DNA of 64,000 nt from the NCBI RefSeq assembly GCF_001425355.1, contig NZ_LMQN01000021.1, positions 11,346 through 75,345 on the forward strand. Direction: 5' to 3'. The notes below the pieces were generated by a model, which was not told the origin of the DNA, made no database searches, and worked only from the letters and a program-made list of their open reading frames with translations. The position numbers were made by a program, and so were the translations under genes. This document shows, in pieces, positions 35,007 to 43,987 of this stretch (position 1 is its first letter; every line of letters starts with the position of its first letter). The stretch comes from Chryseobacterium sp. Leaf405. Lineage in GTDB: Bacteria > Bacteroidota > Bacteroidia > Flavobacteriales > Weeksellaceae.

Positions 35007-35645
35007 TTAAGATTCGGCAAAACCATTTTTAATGGCAAAAACGGCAAGACCAACACGGGTTTTAAGGTCTAATTTGTCGCAAAGCTGATCTCTGTAGCTT
35101 TCTACCGTTCTTGGGCTGCAGCACATCTTGTCGGCGATTTCTTTGTAGCTCAATTCCGTGACGGTGTAGGTAAGGAATTCTTTTTCGCGGTCAGAAATTT
35201 TTACGCTTTTCGATTCTTCATTATTCATATTGGAGAAGATGATTTTTGAAGCCCATTCGGGGTAGAAAAAACCTTCAGAATTCATTTTTGTCAAAGCGTT
35301 TTCCAACTCTTTTGGGTTGGTGTTTTTTAGTAAGTAACCTTTTGCTCCGTTTTTAATCATTTTAATGACACTTTTGTCATCACCCTGCATGCTTAGTGCC
35401 ATTACTTTAATTTCAGGATGGTTTTCTTTAAGCCAAAGTACGGTTTCAAAGCCGTCCATAATCGGCATACTGATATCCATTAAGATAATATCCGGAATTT
35501 TACTGTTGTTCTCAAATTTCTGAATCAAATCTCTGCCGTTTTCGGCAACGTAAATGACTTCAAAATCATAAAAATTATCGATAATTCCTTCTAAAGCTTT
35601 TGCGATAAGTACGTGATCATCTACGATCACGATCGTTTTTTTCAT
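35007..35645 (-). CDS. NarL/LuxR-family response regulator
   Basis: A 212-residue response regulator. Receiver domain with DD at 9-10, phospho-acceptor Asp57 (ILMDISMP) and Lys in GAKGYLLKNT; LuxR-type helix-turn-helix at about 148-205 (SDREKEFLTYTVTELSYKEI, CSPRTVESYRDQL). Its start overlaps the end of the kinase gene by 4 bp (35642-35645), so the two are translationally coupled and form a pair. Confidence 0.93.
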   Translation of the reverse strand: MKKTIVIVDDHVLIAKALEGIIDNFYDFEVIYVAENGRDLIQKFENNSKIPDIILMDISMPIMDGFETVLWLKENHPEIKVMALSMQGDDKSVIKMIKNGAKGYLLKNTNPKELENALTKMNSEGFFYPEWASKIIFSNMNNEESKSVKISDREKEFLTYTVTELSYKEIADKMCCSPRTVESYRDQLCDKLDLKTRVGLAVFAIKNGFAES

Positions 35646-36427
35646 GGCTGTCTTTTTAAAATAATATTGAGTATAGTTCCCAAATTTTTCTGACTTTCGA
35701 GGCTGAAATCTGCCCCGATAATTTCGGCTCTGTTTTTCATATTGGTGAGACCGATTCCGTTTGATTTGATGTTGGTTTTGTCGAATCCGATACCGTCATC
35801 TTTTATGGTAAGTTCCCAAAGTAATTCTTCGGAAGTGTTCAGATTGATGAAAATATTCTTACAGTTTGCGTGTTTTATACTGTTCTGGATAAATTCCTGA
35901 GTAATTCTTAGTAAAACATTTTTATGGGCAAATCCCAGATCAAGCTGATTAAAATTATGTTCAAAATGAACTTTACACTTTTTAAAGGTATTCGTATTGT
36001 CTACTTCTTCCTGGATTAAAGTTACGATTTCCTTTTGATTAATATTATCATCGGTAAGTGTTTTTGAAAGGCTCCTCAAATCCTGAAGAGACTGATCGAT
36101 GATTTGGGAAACCTGATCTATTCTTTCACTTACTTCCGGAACTTTATTTTCATATAAAAGCTGCTGGGTATAAAGGCTTACCAGGGTTAGTTTTTGTCCG
36201 ATATTATCATGAAGTTCGCGCCCGATCTGCTGCATGGTTGCCTGTTGAATTTCCAATTGGGTGGCGAGAAGCTCACGTTTATGAATTTCGTTTTTTACTT
36301 CAATTTCATTTAAATATTCTTTCTTACGCTGTTTATATTTTCGGATATAAACCATAACGGCAACTACAAACAACACAAAGAATATGTTGAATAGAATCAA
36401 TGTTATTATGAGCTCTGTTTTCCCCAT
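35642..36427 (-). CDS. Sensor histidine kinase of the NarX/DesK (HisKA_3) type
   Basis: A 261-residue kinase with one N-terminal membrane helix (7-27), a short coiled coil, the dimerisation/phospho-acceptor helix with His73 in IGRELHDNIGQKL, and a HATPase domain (DDGIGFD, GIGLTNMKNRAE). There is no extracellular sensor of its own. It overlaps the upstream 215-residue membrane-protein gene by 22 bp and the response-regulator gene by 4 bp. The membrane protein is therefore a candidate sensory partner. Confidence 0.9.
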   Translation of the reverse strand: MGKTELIITLILFNIFFVLFVVAVMVYIRKYKQRKKEYLNEIEVKNEIHKRELLATQLEIQQATMQQIGRELHDNIGQKLTLVSLYTQQLLYENKVPEVSERIDQVSQIIDQSLQDLRSLSKTLTDDNINQKEIVTLIQEEVDNTNTFKKCKVHFEHNFNQLDLGFAHKNVLLRITQEFIQNSIKHANCKNIFINLNTSEELLWELTIKDDGIGFDKTNIKSNGIGLTNMKNRAEIIGADFSLESQKNLGTILNIILKRQP

Positions 36428-37053
36428 ATGATTGAAGTTGAAAATAATAGATACATAATGATTCCTGAAATCAGGAAGTAATTAAAATATATATTAAAGA
36501 GCTCTTTGTATTCATTTAAAAGACTGAAAAATGTCCAAAAAGGTAAAGTTCCGATATAAAAAAGCGTTACCCCAAGATTAATATAAAACATCTTGTTTTT
36601 GCTAAAATTTAGAATTTCAGATGAATTAATCTGTTTATAATATTCCATTACAACCAAAATCATTAACATAAGACATCCAAACGTATAGTTAAACGAAAAG
36701 ATGATCTTTTTCATTTTGAAAAAGTATTCATTGGGAATAAAGGAAAGTATATATAATGCAGAGATAATATAAAATAAATTTAATCTTCCAAAAGATTTTG
36801 CGGCATACAGCCAATATAAAAATATAAATTCTAAAGGAATTACAAAATAATTAAAAAATGCAGGCTTATCGTATTCAAACAGATGATGTCCCCATTTCCC
36901 AAATATTTCACACAGAAAGATAAGAACTAAATAATAAGAGAAATACTTCCAATACTGATCCTTCACCCGATATAGATATATCAGGGAAATAACAGCAGTA
37001 AGTCCTTCAGCCCATATCATAGACTCCTGCAAAACTTTCTGAAATTCACTCAT
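36406..37053 (-). CDS. Polytopic membrane protein preceding a DesK-type kinase
   Basis: A 215-residue integral membrane protein with about six or seven hydrophobic helices and aromatic-rich loops; no domain that I recognise. Its 3' end overlaps the kinase gene by 22 bp, which implies coupled translation and a stable gene order. As the kinase has only one membrane helix and no sensor domain, this protein may provide the input, but that is inference from layout only. Confidence 0.75.
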   Translation of the reverse strand: MSEFQKVLQESMIWAEGLTAVISLIYLYRVKDQYWKYFSYYLVLIFLCEIFGKWGHHLFEYDKPAFFNYFVIPLEFIFLYWLYAAKSFGRLNLFYIISALYILSFIPNEYFFKMKKIIFSFNYTFGCLMLMILVVMEYYKQINSSEILNFSKNKMFYINLGVTLFYIGTLPFWTFFSLLNEYKELFNIYFNYFLISGIIMYLLFSTSIIWGKQSS

Positions 37054-37077
37054 TGTGTTTTTACTTTTATTATTTTC

Positions 37078-37620
37078 TTAAAATGATTCTACTTTGGGAT
37101 TGCTTGGCGGAGAAAGAGATCCATGATTTTGAGCAAGACAATCTCCTGTATTCGTTTCTTTTTTTGCTGCCATTGCCATAAATTCTCCCTTGCCGCTTGC
37201 ATTTGAAAGATTAAAATCATAACTCAAAATTTCACCATTTTCATCTGCCATTTTCATTGTAGGAACCATTACCAAAGTATGTCTTTCTGCATATTCTACT
37301 CCGATTGGGGTATTTTGCATCATATTCCATTCATCAGCTTTTGGATAAGCAGCGTAATAAAATCTTATTCCTAAATCCTTTTCTGAAATGTTAGGATTTG
37401 TTTTCTGCGTTTCATTTTCGATATCAGAAATAAACTTTTTCAGTGTTGATAAATCGAAATGAATAGAATGTGCATCCTGAATTCCTAAGTCTTTATTAAT
37501 AGAAATCATTTGATTTTTTCTGTAATTGTCTATCAAAGTCTGAATAAATTCATAGGTCATGGTGTTTGGACTTGAAGTTAATTCCAATGTTTTACCATCT
37601 AAAGTTAGTTTTGTTTCCAT
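37078..37620 (-). CDS. Uncharacterised soluble protein
   Basis: A 180-residue protein without signal peptide or membrane helix. I chose ATG 37620 (METKLTLDGK) over the upstream ATG 37659, since the latter adds 13 residues with no feature and lies against the intergenic region. The central part GIRFYYAAYPKADEW followed by RHTLVMVPTMK looks like a compact alpha/beta domain. The C-terminus (GDCLAQNHGSLSPPSNP) is Gly/Pro/Ser-rich with one Cys. It precedes the membrane protein-kinase-regulator genes by 24 bp on the same strand and may be the first gene of that operon. Confidence 0.7.
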   Translation of the reverse strand: METKLTLDGKTLELTSSPNTMTYEFIQTLIDNYRKNQMISINKDLGIQDAHSIHFDLSTLKKFISDIENETQKTNPNISEKDLGIRFYYAAYPKADEWNMMQNTPIGVEYAERHTLVMVPTMKMADENGEILSYDFNLSNASGKGEFMAMAAKKETNTGDCLAQNHGSLSPPSNPKVESF

Positions 37621-37807
37621 AAAGTTAGTTTTATAAGTAAAGGTTAGTTGGTTCTGCAAATTTCGGTAAAAAATATGTTGTTATTACACGGTTTTTTCCT
37701 GTTTATTTATGGGGTTTTTACGGAATAAATATGTTAATTAAAATTATAAAGAATTTGGATAGGTTTGGTAAAAAAATAAGTGTTGCAGAAAACTACAGCA
37801 CCTACTT

Positions 37808-37897
37808 ACAAAATAATATATATATGAAAAAGCTACTTATTGCTCAGTAGGCTTTAAAACCTTACTTGTTTCTTCCAAGAATTTCAAATCATAATAT
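37808..37897 (-). pseudogene. Fossil of a clpB 3' end
   Basis: Minus-strand translation of this stretch gives LEETSKVLKPTEQ and a stop, closely resembling the last residues of ClpB (FEETGLVFRPAEK, stop), and the DNA after the stop (AATATATATGAAAAA and CTACTTAT) also matches the sequence just past the clpB stop at 38859-38890. There is no start codon or longer frame. It is a short diverged duplicate of the clpB 3' end lying on the other side of the FKBP gene. The rest of the 427-bp gap (37621-38047) holds only the FKBP promoter. Confidence 0.55.
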
Positions 37898-38007
37898 TTC
37901 AGTGAAAAAAAATTAAAACGGTCTGTTGTTTTTATTGATTAAATGCAACATGATAATTTTTATATTAGAAAACTTCTTTGTGACAGGGAAAATTCTGTAA
38001 TAAATGA

Positions 38008-38015
38008 TAGATTTG
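38008..38015 (+). promoter_or_regulatory. -7 box of the FKBP gene
   Basis: TAGATTTG matches TAnnTTTG, 32 bp before the start codon. The nearest TTTG (37977-37980) is 27 bp upstream, longer than usual. Confidence 0.4.
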
Positions 38016-38047
38016 CATCGATTATTTACAAATTATAAAATTATCCA

Positions 38048-38752
38048 ATGAAAAGACAGACTATCGCATTATTTTGCATAGCAATATTCAGTATTTCTTG
38101 TGCTGATAAAAGTGGCAAACAAGATGACAGCAAATATACAGATGAACAAAAAGCTTCTTATTATATAGGTTTAAGCATTGCCCAAAATATGAAACGAGAA
38201 GGTTTTAAAGTAGATGAAAAACTTTTGGCTCAGGCTATTAAAGAAGAGATGGATGGAACAGAAAAATTGATGCCGGCAGAAGATATGGATGCTTTTATGC
38301 AGGAGTTTATGCAGAAGCAACATGAAAAAAAACAAGCTATAGCGGGAGGACAAGCAGATGAAAATAAGAAAAAAGGTCTGGAGTTTCTTGCGAAAAATAA
38401 AAATAACCCAAAAGTAAAAACCACAGCTTCAGGTTTACAATACGAAGTGTTGCAGGAAGGTGATGGTAAAACAAAACCAACAGCATCAGACGTTGTACAG
38501 GTAAAATATACTGGAAAGCTTCTGGATGGAACCGTTTTCGACTCTACTGACAAAAATGGAGGCGCACCAATGGATATTAATCTGGGCGCGGTAATCAGAG
38601 GATGGACAGAAGGAATTCAGCTCATGAGCAAAGGATCTAAATACAGATTTTACATTCCTTCAGATTTGGCTTATGGAGACCAGGGAGCTGGAGCTGACAT
38701 TCCTGCAGGCGCTACCATCATTTTTGATGTAGAATTAGTGAGTATAAAATAG
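38048..38752 (+). CDS. FKBP-type peptidyl-prolyl isomerase lipoprotein
   Basis: A 234-residue lipoprotein (signal peptide ending FSISC, Cys19) with an N-terminal helical dimerisation domain (about 30-125, as in FkpA/Mip) and a C-terminal FKBP domain (about 130-234). The isomerase core VQVKYTGKLLDGTVFDS, GWTEGIQLM and IPSDLAYGDQG with GATIIFDVELVSI is intact. It should catalyse proline isomerisation and act as a folding helper in the periplasm. It is convergent with clpB and separated from it by a strong bidirectional terminator. Confidence 0.93.
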   Translation: MKRQTIALFCIAIFSISCADKSGKQDDSKYTDEQKASYYIGLSIAQNMKREGFKVDEKLLAQAIKEEMDGTEKLMPAEDMDAFMQEFMQKQHEKKQAIAGGQADENKKKGLEFLAKNKNNPKVKTTASGLQYEVLQEGDGKTKPTASDVVQVKYTGKLLDGTVFDSTDKNGGAPMDINLGAVIRGWTEGIQLMSKGSKYRFYIPSDLAYGDQGAGADIPAGATIIFDVELVSIK

Positions 38753-38823
38753 TAGAGATATTCCTGATTGTAAGATCGGCGACAATAGAATTTGCTTATT
38801 TTACAGCTGATGTGTTACAAATA

Positions 38824-38862
38824 AAATTTCCGCAGATTTTTTTTGTCTGCGGAAATTTTTCA
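38824..38862. terminator. Bidirectional terminator between the FKBP gene and clpB
   Basis: Perfect 13-bp arms AAATTTCCGCAGA (38824-38836) and TCTGCGGAAATTT (38846-38858). Confidence 0.88.
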
Positions 38863-38889
38863 AAAATAATATATATGAAAAAAAACTAC

Positions 38890-41484
38890 TTATTTTTCTG
38901 CTGGTCTGAACACCAAACCTGTTTCCTCGAAATAATCTAAAGTGATTCTGTCGCCGTCATTTACGGTTCCTGCCAAAATCTCTTTTGATAATTTATTGAG
39001 AACTTCCTGTTGAATAACTCTCTTCAACGGTCTTGCCCCGAAAGCAGGATCATATCCTTTATTCATCAGATAATCCAAAGCATCCTGAGTGCTCGTCATC
39101 ACAATATTTCGTTTTGCTAACAGATCGTTATAGCCTCTCAACTGATATTGAACGATTTTTCCAATCTCTTTTTTTCTCAATGGCTGGAACAATACCGTTT
39201 CATCAATTCTGTTCAGGAATTCCGGACGTAAAGTTTGTTTCAGCAAATCAAAAACTTCAATTTTAGTTTTATCAACAATTTCATCCTGATTCTGTTCTGT
39301 AATATTTTCAAAATTCTCCTGAATGATATGTGAACCTAAATTCGAAGTCATAATGATAATCGAGTTTTTGAAATTTACCACTCTGCCTTTATTATCCGTC
39401 AATCTTCCATCATCCAAAACCTGTAACAATGTGTTGAAAACATCAGGATGCGCTTTTTCAATTTCATCCAAAAGCACGACTGAATAAGGTCTTCTTCTCA
39501 CTGCTTCTGTTAATTGCCCACCTTCATCATAACCCACATATCCCGGAGGCGCACCCACCAATCTCGAAACGGAATGACGTTCTTGATATTCACTCATATC
39601 AATTCTCGTCATATTGTTTTCATCATCGAATAAAAACTCAGCCAAAGCCTTTGCCAGCTCGGTTTTTCCCACACCGGTTGTTCCTAAGAATAAGAAAGAC
39701 CCAATTGGCTTTTTCTCATCACTTAATCCGGCTCTGTTTCTTCTGATTGCATCTGCAACCGCTTGAATTGCTTCGTCCTGACCGACAACTCTATGATGGA
39801 GTTCGGTTTCAAGATGTAATAATTTTTCTCTTTCAGATTGAAGCAATTTTGTAACAGGAATTCCTGTCCATTTTCCGATTACTTCAGAAATATTATCGGC
39901 AGTTACTTCCTCTTTAATTAGTTCATTCTGATGGTTTTGCATCTCCAGTTCCAGTTTCTGCAAAGCATCTTCTTTTTCTTTTATTTTTCCGTACTGAATT
40001 TCAGCAACTTTTGCATAATCTCCGGCTCTTGAAGCTCTTTCTGCTTCTAATTTAAGAGATTCAATATCTTTTTTAATGGAAGTTAAATCCTCAGATTTTT
40101 GTTTTTCTTTAAGCCATTTTGCGTTGATTTCATTTCTTTCCTCAGAAATTTTCGAAATATCTTCTTTTAGATGGTCAATTTTTGTCTGATTGCCTTCTCT
40201 TGAAATGGCTGCCAATTCAATTTCCATCTGCATTAACTTTCTGTCTAAAACATCCAGTTCTTCCGGTTTCGAATTGATTTCCATTCTCAGTTTAGCAGAC
40301 GCTTCATCGATCAAGTCAATCGCTTTATCCGGTAAAAATCGGTCTGAAATATATCGTTGAGACATTTCTACCGCAGCGATAATTGCCTCATCTTTAATTC
40401 TAACTTTGTGATGGGCTTCGTATTTATCCTTAATTCCACGAAGGATCGAGATTGCAGATTCGGTATCCGGTTCTTCCACCATCACCTTCTGGAAACGTCT
40501 TTCCAACGCTTTATCTTTTTCGAAATATTTTTGATACTCATTTAAAGTCGTTGCACCGATCGCTCTTAATTCTCCTCTTGCCAAAGCAGGTTTCAGAATA
40601 TTCGCTGCGTCCATTGCTCCTTCACCACCTCCGGCTCCCACCAATGTATGGATTTCGTCGATAAACAAAATGATTTGTCCGTCTGATTTTGTGACTTCAT
40701 TCACAACAGATTTCAAGCGTTCTTCAAACTCACCTTTAAATTTTGCACCGGCGATCAAGGCGCCCATATCCAATGAATATAACGTTTTATCCATCAGATT
40801 TTCAGGAATATCTCCGGAAATAATTCGGTGTGCAATTCCTTCAGCGATGGCAGTTTTACCAACACCCGGTTCACCAATTAAAATCGGGTTATTTTTAGTT
40901 CTTCTTGAAAGAATCTGTAAAACTCTTCTGATTTCTTCATCACGCCCAATTACAGGATCTAATTTTCCTTCCGCAGCGAGCTCATTGAAATTTTTAGCGT
41001 ATTTTTTTAAGGATTGGTATGTATCTTCTGAACTTGCAGAAGTTGCCGTACTTCCTTTTCTTAATTCTCTAATTCCGCCTTCCAAAAGACTTTTGGTGAC
41101 TCCCATGTCTTTCAATATTTTTGAAACTTCAGAACTTGTTTCCAAAAGTGATAACCATAAATGTTCGATGGTTACAAATTCGTCACCCATTTTTTTTGCA
41201 ATATTGGGTGCGTCCAGCAAAACTTTATTTGCCGATTGTGAAAGGTAAATATTTCCTCCCTGTACTTTGGGAAGTTTTTCTAAATTTTCACGATTTCGCT
41301 CTCTTACCAAATTGGCATCTGCTTCAGATTTTTTTAATAAGAAAGGCGATATATTTTCATCTACCTGAAAAATTCCTTCCAGTAAATGTTGAGGTTCTAT
41401 TTGCTGATTGCCAAATTCCATCGCCACTTGTTGTGCAGCCTGGATGGCTTCCTGCGATTTTACAGTATATTGGTTTAAGTTCAT
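38890..41484 (-). CDS. clpB: Disaggregase ClpB
   Basis: An 864-residue Hsp100 ATPase that works with DnaK to extract proteins from aggregates. The N-domain Clp repeats (1-145), NBD1 with Walker A GEPGVGKT (204-211), the long coiled-coil middle domain (about 400-525) that separates ClpB from ClpA, and NBD2 with Walker A GTTGVGKT and the C-terminal domain are all present. There is no IGF/IGL ClpP-binding loop pattern that I notice. The length is typical. A short fossil of its 3' end lies at 37808-37897. Confidence 0.96.
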   Translation of the reverse strand: MNLNQYTVKSQEAIQAAQQVAMEFGNQQIEPQHLLEGIFQVDENISPFLLKKSEADANLVRERNRENLEKLPKVQGGNIYLSQSANKVLLDAPNIAKKMGDEFVTIEHLWLSLLETSSEVSKILKDMGVTKSLLEGGIRELRKGSTATSASSEDTYQSLKKYAKNFNELAAEGKLDPVIGRDEEIRRVLQILSRRTKNNPILIGEPGVGKTAIAEGIAHRIISGDIPENLMDKTLYSLDMGALIAGAKFKGEFEERLKSVVNEVTKSDGQIILFIDEIHTLVGAGGGEGAMDAANILKPALARGELRAIGATTLNEYQKYFEKDKALERRFQKVMVEEPDTESAISILRGIKDKYEAHHKVRIKDEAIIAAVEMSQRYISDRFLPDKAIDLIDEASAKLRMEINSKPEELDVLDRKLMQMEIELAAISREGNQTKIDHLKEDISKISEERNEINAKWLKEKQKSEDLTSIKKDIESLKLEAERASRAGDYAKVAEIQYGKIKEKEDALQKLELEMQNHQNELIKEEVTADNISEVIGKWTGIPVTKLLQSEREKLLHLETELHHRVVGQDEAIQAVADAIRRNRAGLSDEKKPIGSFLFLGTTGVGKTELAKALAEFLFDDENNMTRIDMSEYQERHSVSRLVGAPPGYVGYDEGGQLTEAVRRRPYSVVLLDEIEKAHPDVFNTLLQVLDDGRLTDNKGRVVNFKNSIIIMTSNLGSHIIQENFENITEQNQDEIVDKTKIEVFDLLKQTLRPEFLNRIDETVLFQPLRKKEIGKIVQYQLRGYNDLLAKRNIVMTSTQDALDYLMNKGYDPAFGARPLKRVIQQEVLNKLSKEILAGTVNDGDRITLDYFEETGLVFRPAEK

Positions 41485-41533
41485 ATTTTGTATATTTTTG
41501 ATTCTAAATTTTAGTTTTCAATTTGTAGATTTT

Positions 41534-41607
41534 AGACATCAGATTTCAGACCATAAGAGTCGAATCATTGTTAGTTTATCAATCAGATTTTCTAATTTCT
41601 GATGTCC
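41534..41607. repeat. Inverted repeat upstream of clpB
   Basis: Arms AGACATCAGATTTCAGA (41534-41550) and TCTAATTTCTGATGTCC (41591-41607), about 13 of 17 complementary. The remainder of the 383-bp gap 41485-41867 contains two copies of GACAAAATTTCCGA (about 41687 and 41728) and an AT-rich imperfect hairpin, but no gene. Confidence 0.45.
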
Positions 41608-41848
41608 TCAATCGTATTTAATCATTTAATTCTGATGGGTATATCGCAAAAACTGTTCAATTGTTGAATTTTTAAAGATAACAGACAAAATTTCCGAATT
41701 GTATATTTTGAAGTTGTTTAGAAAAGACAAAATTTCCGATTCTAGCGGAAGGAGTTCAAAATATCGGAATTACAGTCATGTTAATTCCAAGCATTTATTC
41801 TAGATAAAAATCATTCTCTCAAAATCGAGATATTAAAATCAAAATAAT

Positions 41849-41856
41849 TACTTTTG
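41849..41856 (+). promoter_or_regulatory. -7 box of the paa regulator gene
   Basis: TACTTTTG matches TAnnTTTG, 11 bp before the TetR-family gene start. No -33 TTTG at the right distance. Confidence 0.45.
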
Positions 41857-41867
41857 CGTTTTACCAG

Positions 41868-42446
41868 ATGGAACTTAAAGAAAAACAAAGAAAAATATTA
41901 GACGTTGCTGTAGAACTTTTCAAGGAGAAAGGGTATATGGGCAGCTCTGTGAGAGACTTGGCGACAAAACTCAACATTAAAGCGGCTTCTTTGTATGCAC
42001 ACATCCGTTCAAAAGAAGAAATTTTGGAATGGATCTGTTTCGGAATTGCCCAAGAGTTTTTTGATGAGCTTCAGAAAGTAAAAAATACCAATATTCCTCC
42101 AAAAGAGAAACTAAATTTATTCATCGATAAGCATTTATCAATTGTTCTCAGAAACCGTGATGTTACGCATATTTATTCTAATGAATGGAAACATTTGGAA
42201 GAAAGACTTCCCGAATTTGTGGAATTAAGAAAAAATTATCAACAGGAAGTTGAAAAATTAATTTCTGAAATTTATAAAGCTGAAAATTGGGAATTAAGAT
42301 CATCTACTTTTACAACAAGATTTATTCTTCATACTTTAAATAATTCCTATTTTTGGTTCAAAAGAAATATTGAATCAACTACCGAAATTACTGATGAGAT
42401 AAGAGATAAAATACTTTTTGGGCTTCTCGGAAATCATAAACAATAA
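41868..42446 (+). CDS. paaR: TetR-family regulator of the phenylacetate operon
   Basis: A 192-residue TetR repressor. The N-terminal helix-turn-helix is clear (MGSSVRDLATKLNIKAASLY, then HIRSKEEIL), and a ligand-binding helical domain follows. It lies 224 bp upstream of paaK on the same strand. In several bacteria a TetR-type PaaR represses paa genes and is released by phenylacetyl-CoA; the same is inferred here from position and from the palindromic site before paaK. This is not a homologue of the GntR-like PaaX of E. coli. Confidence 0.85.
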   Translation: MELKEKQRKILDVAVELFKEKGYMGSSVRDLATKLNIKAASLYAHIRSKEEILEWICFGIAQEFFDELQKVKNTNIPPKEKLNLFIDKHLSIVLRNRDVTHIYSNEWKHLEERLPEFVELRKNYQQEVEKLISEIYKAENWELRSSTFTTRFILHTLNNSYFWFKRNIESTTEITDEIRDKILFGLLGNHKQ

Positions 42447-42491
42447 CGTCCTTGTCGTTTTTATAAAAGAAAGAATCTTAACTTATTATTA

Positions 42492-42531
42492 GAGATTTCT
42501 CACTACATTTTGTTTCATTCTGAATGACAAA
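42492..42531 (-). repeat. Extragenic TGTCATTC...AATCTC module
   Basis: On the minus strand it reads TTGTCATTCAGAATGAAAC (part) and ends in GTGAGAAATCTC. The same word frame (TGTCATTCTG to GAATCTC) forms the loop of the palindromic repeat between paaA and paaB, so the modules are related. Confidence 0.5.
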
Positions 42532-42616
42532 ATCCTCATAAAATCAGTTTAAACACAATTCAACTTTAATTTCAATTATTTAGAATCATTCAAAATGTGA
42601 CAAAAGTCATAAAAAT

Positions 42617-42664
42617 TTTGCCATGTTCTAAAATCTTTTTACATTTACACCTAACAAATGTTAG
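42617..42664 (+). promoter_or_regulatory. Promoter and operator of the paa operon
   Basis: TTTG (42617-42620), a 19-bp spacer and TACATTTA (42640-42647, one mismatch to TAnnTTTG) form a -33/-7 pair. The palindrome CTAACA-AA-TGTTAG (42651-42664) begins about 4 bp past the -7 box, that is at the expected transcription start, and ends 6 bp before the paaK ATG. A repressor bound there would block initiation. PaaR is the obvious candidate. Confidence 0.65.
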
Positions 42665-42670
42665 TTAGTA

Positions 42671-43987
42671 ATGAGGTTTGATGTTGAATATTTAGAACTT
42701 GACCAATTGAGACAGCTTCAGTCGGAAAGATTGGTGAATTTGGTGAGTTATCTTGAGCAGAAATCGGATTTTTATAAAGGAAAATTTGATGAATTAGGAA
42801 TAGCAGCTGGGGAAATAAGGACAATTGAAGATATCTCTAAACTGCCGATTACTTACAAACAGGATTTAAGAGACCATTATCCGTTCGGATTATTTACAGT
42901 TCCGAAGAATGAGTTACAAAGAATTCACTGTTCAAGCGGAACAACAGGAAAACCAACGGTAGTAGGATATACAAAAGAAGATGTTGATTTATTCAGCGAA
43001 GTGGTAGCAAGATCTTTGAATGCAGCGGGAGCAAAACCAGGAATGCAGTTGCATAATGCTTACGGTTACGGAATTTTCACGGGCGGGCTTGGACTTCATT
43101 ACGGAGCTGAAAAATTAGGAATGAGTGTTCTCCCAATTTCGGGAGGAATGACTTCAAGACAAGTGGATTTGATTATCGATTTTAAACCTGAAGTTCTTTG
43201 CTGTTCGCCATCTTACGCTTTAACATTGGCTGATGAATTTGCGAAAAGAGGAATTTCTGCAGACGAAATCAGTTTAAAATACGCCGTTTTAGGTTCTGAA
43301 CCTTGGACGGAAATTATAAGACATCACATCGAAGAAAGATTAGGCGTTCATGCAACCAATATTTATGGGTTGAGTGAAATTATTGGTCCAGGAGTTTCGA
43401 TGGAGGATTTTGAGGAAAAAGGAGGTTCTTACATTTGGGAAGACCATTTTTACCCTGAAATTTTAGATCCGATTACGAAAGAGCCGGTTCCGTTCGGAGA
43501 AGAAGGTGTTTTGGTGATTACGACTTTGACGAAAAAAGCAATGCCGCTTTTACGTTATTGGACGAACGATATTACCAGTCTTTATTATGATGAAAATGCT
43601 AAAAGAACGATGGTTAAAATGAAGCCAATTCTTGGCAGAGCTGATGATATGTTGATTGTACGAGGTGTAAATGTGTACCCAAGTCAGATTGAAGAGGCCT
43701 TTTCTCATGTGGAAGGTGTGGTTCCGAATTATTATTTGACACCCATTGAGAAAGAACAAATGTGTGTAGCACTGGATATCGACGTAGAAATTAATGACGA
43801 ACTGGTAGCTTCGGAAAATTTAAATATAAATTCAGATGGATATCTTATTTTCGCAGAAAATTTTGGTAAAACCATCGAAAACGAGATTAAAAAACGAGTA
43901 GGAATTACGACGAAAGTGAAAATTCATGCTCAGGACAGTCTTCCGAAATGTGAAGGCGGAAAAATTAACAGAATACTTAAAAAATAA
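42671..43987 (+). CDS. paaK: Phenylacetate-CoA ligase
   Basis: A 438-residue AMP-forming ligase that activates phenylacetate with ATP and CoA, the entry step of the pathway. The N-terminal region DQLRQLQSERLVNLVSYLEQ and the P-loop CSSGTTGKPTVVGYT (residues 87-101), the YGLSEIIGPG segment and the GRADDMLIVRGVNVYPSQIEE hinge (part of the C-terminal domain) are those of PaaK. The length equals that of E. coli PaaK. It is first in the operon, only 6 bp after a palindromic operator, and its stop abuts the paaE start directly. Confidence 0.96.
   Translation: MRFDVEYLELDQLRQLQSERLVNLVSYLEQKSDFYKGKFDELGIAAGEIRTIEDISKLPITYKQDLRDHYPFGLFTVPKNELQRIHCSSGTTGKPTVVGYTKEDVDLFSEVVARSLNAAGAKPGMQLHNAYGYGIFTGGLGLHYGAEKLGMSVLPISGGMTSRQVDLIIDFKPEVLCCSPSYALTLADEFAKRGISADEISLKYAVLGSEPWTEIIRHHIEERLGVHATNIYGLSEIIGPGVSMEDFEEKGGSYIWEDHFYPEILDPITKEPVPFGEEGVLVITTLTKKAMPLLRYWTNDITSLYYDENAKRTMVKMKPILGRADDMLIVRGVNVYPSQIEEAFSHVEGVVPNYYLTPIEKEQMCVALDIDVEINDELVASENLNINSDGYLIFAENFGKTIENEIKKRVGITTKVKIHAQDSLPKCEGGKINRILKK

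Noticed and set aside
40670..41248. 192-codon plus-strand frame opposite clpB
   Set aside because: It lies entirely within the strongly conserved clpB gene on the other strand and has no recognisable features.
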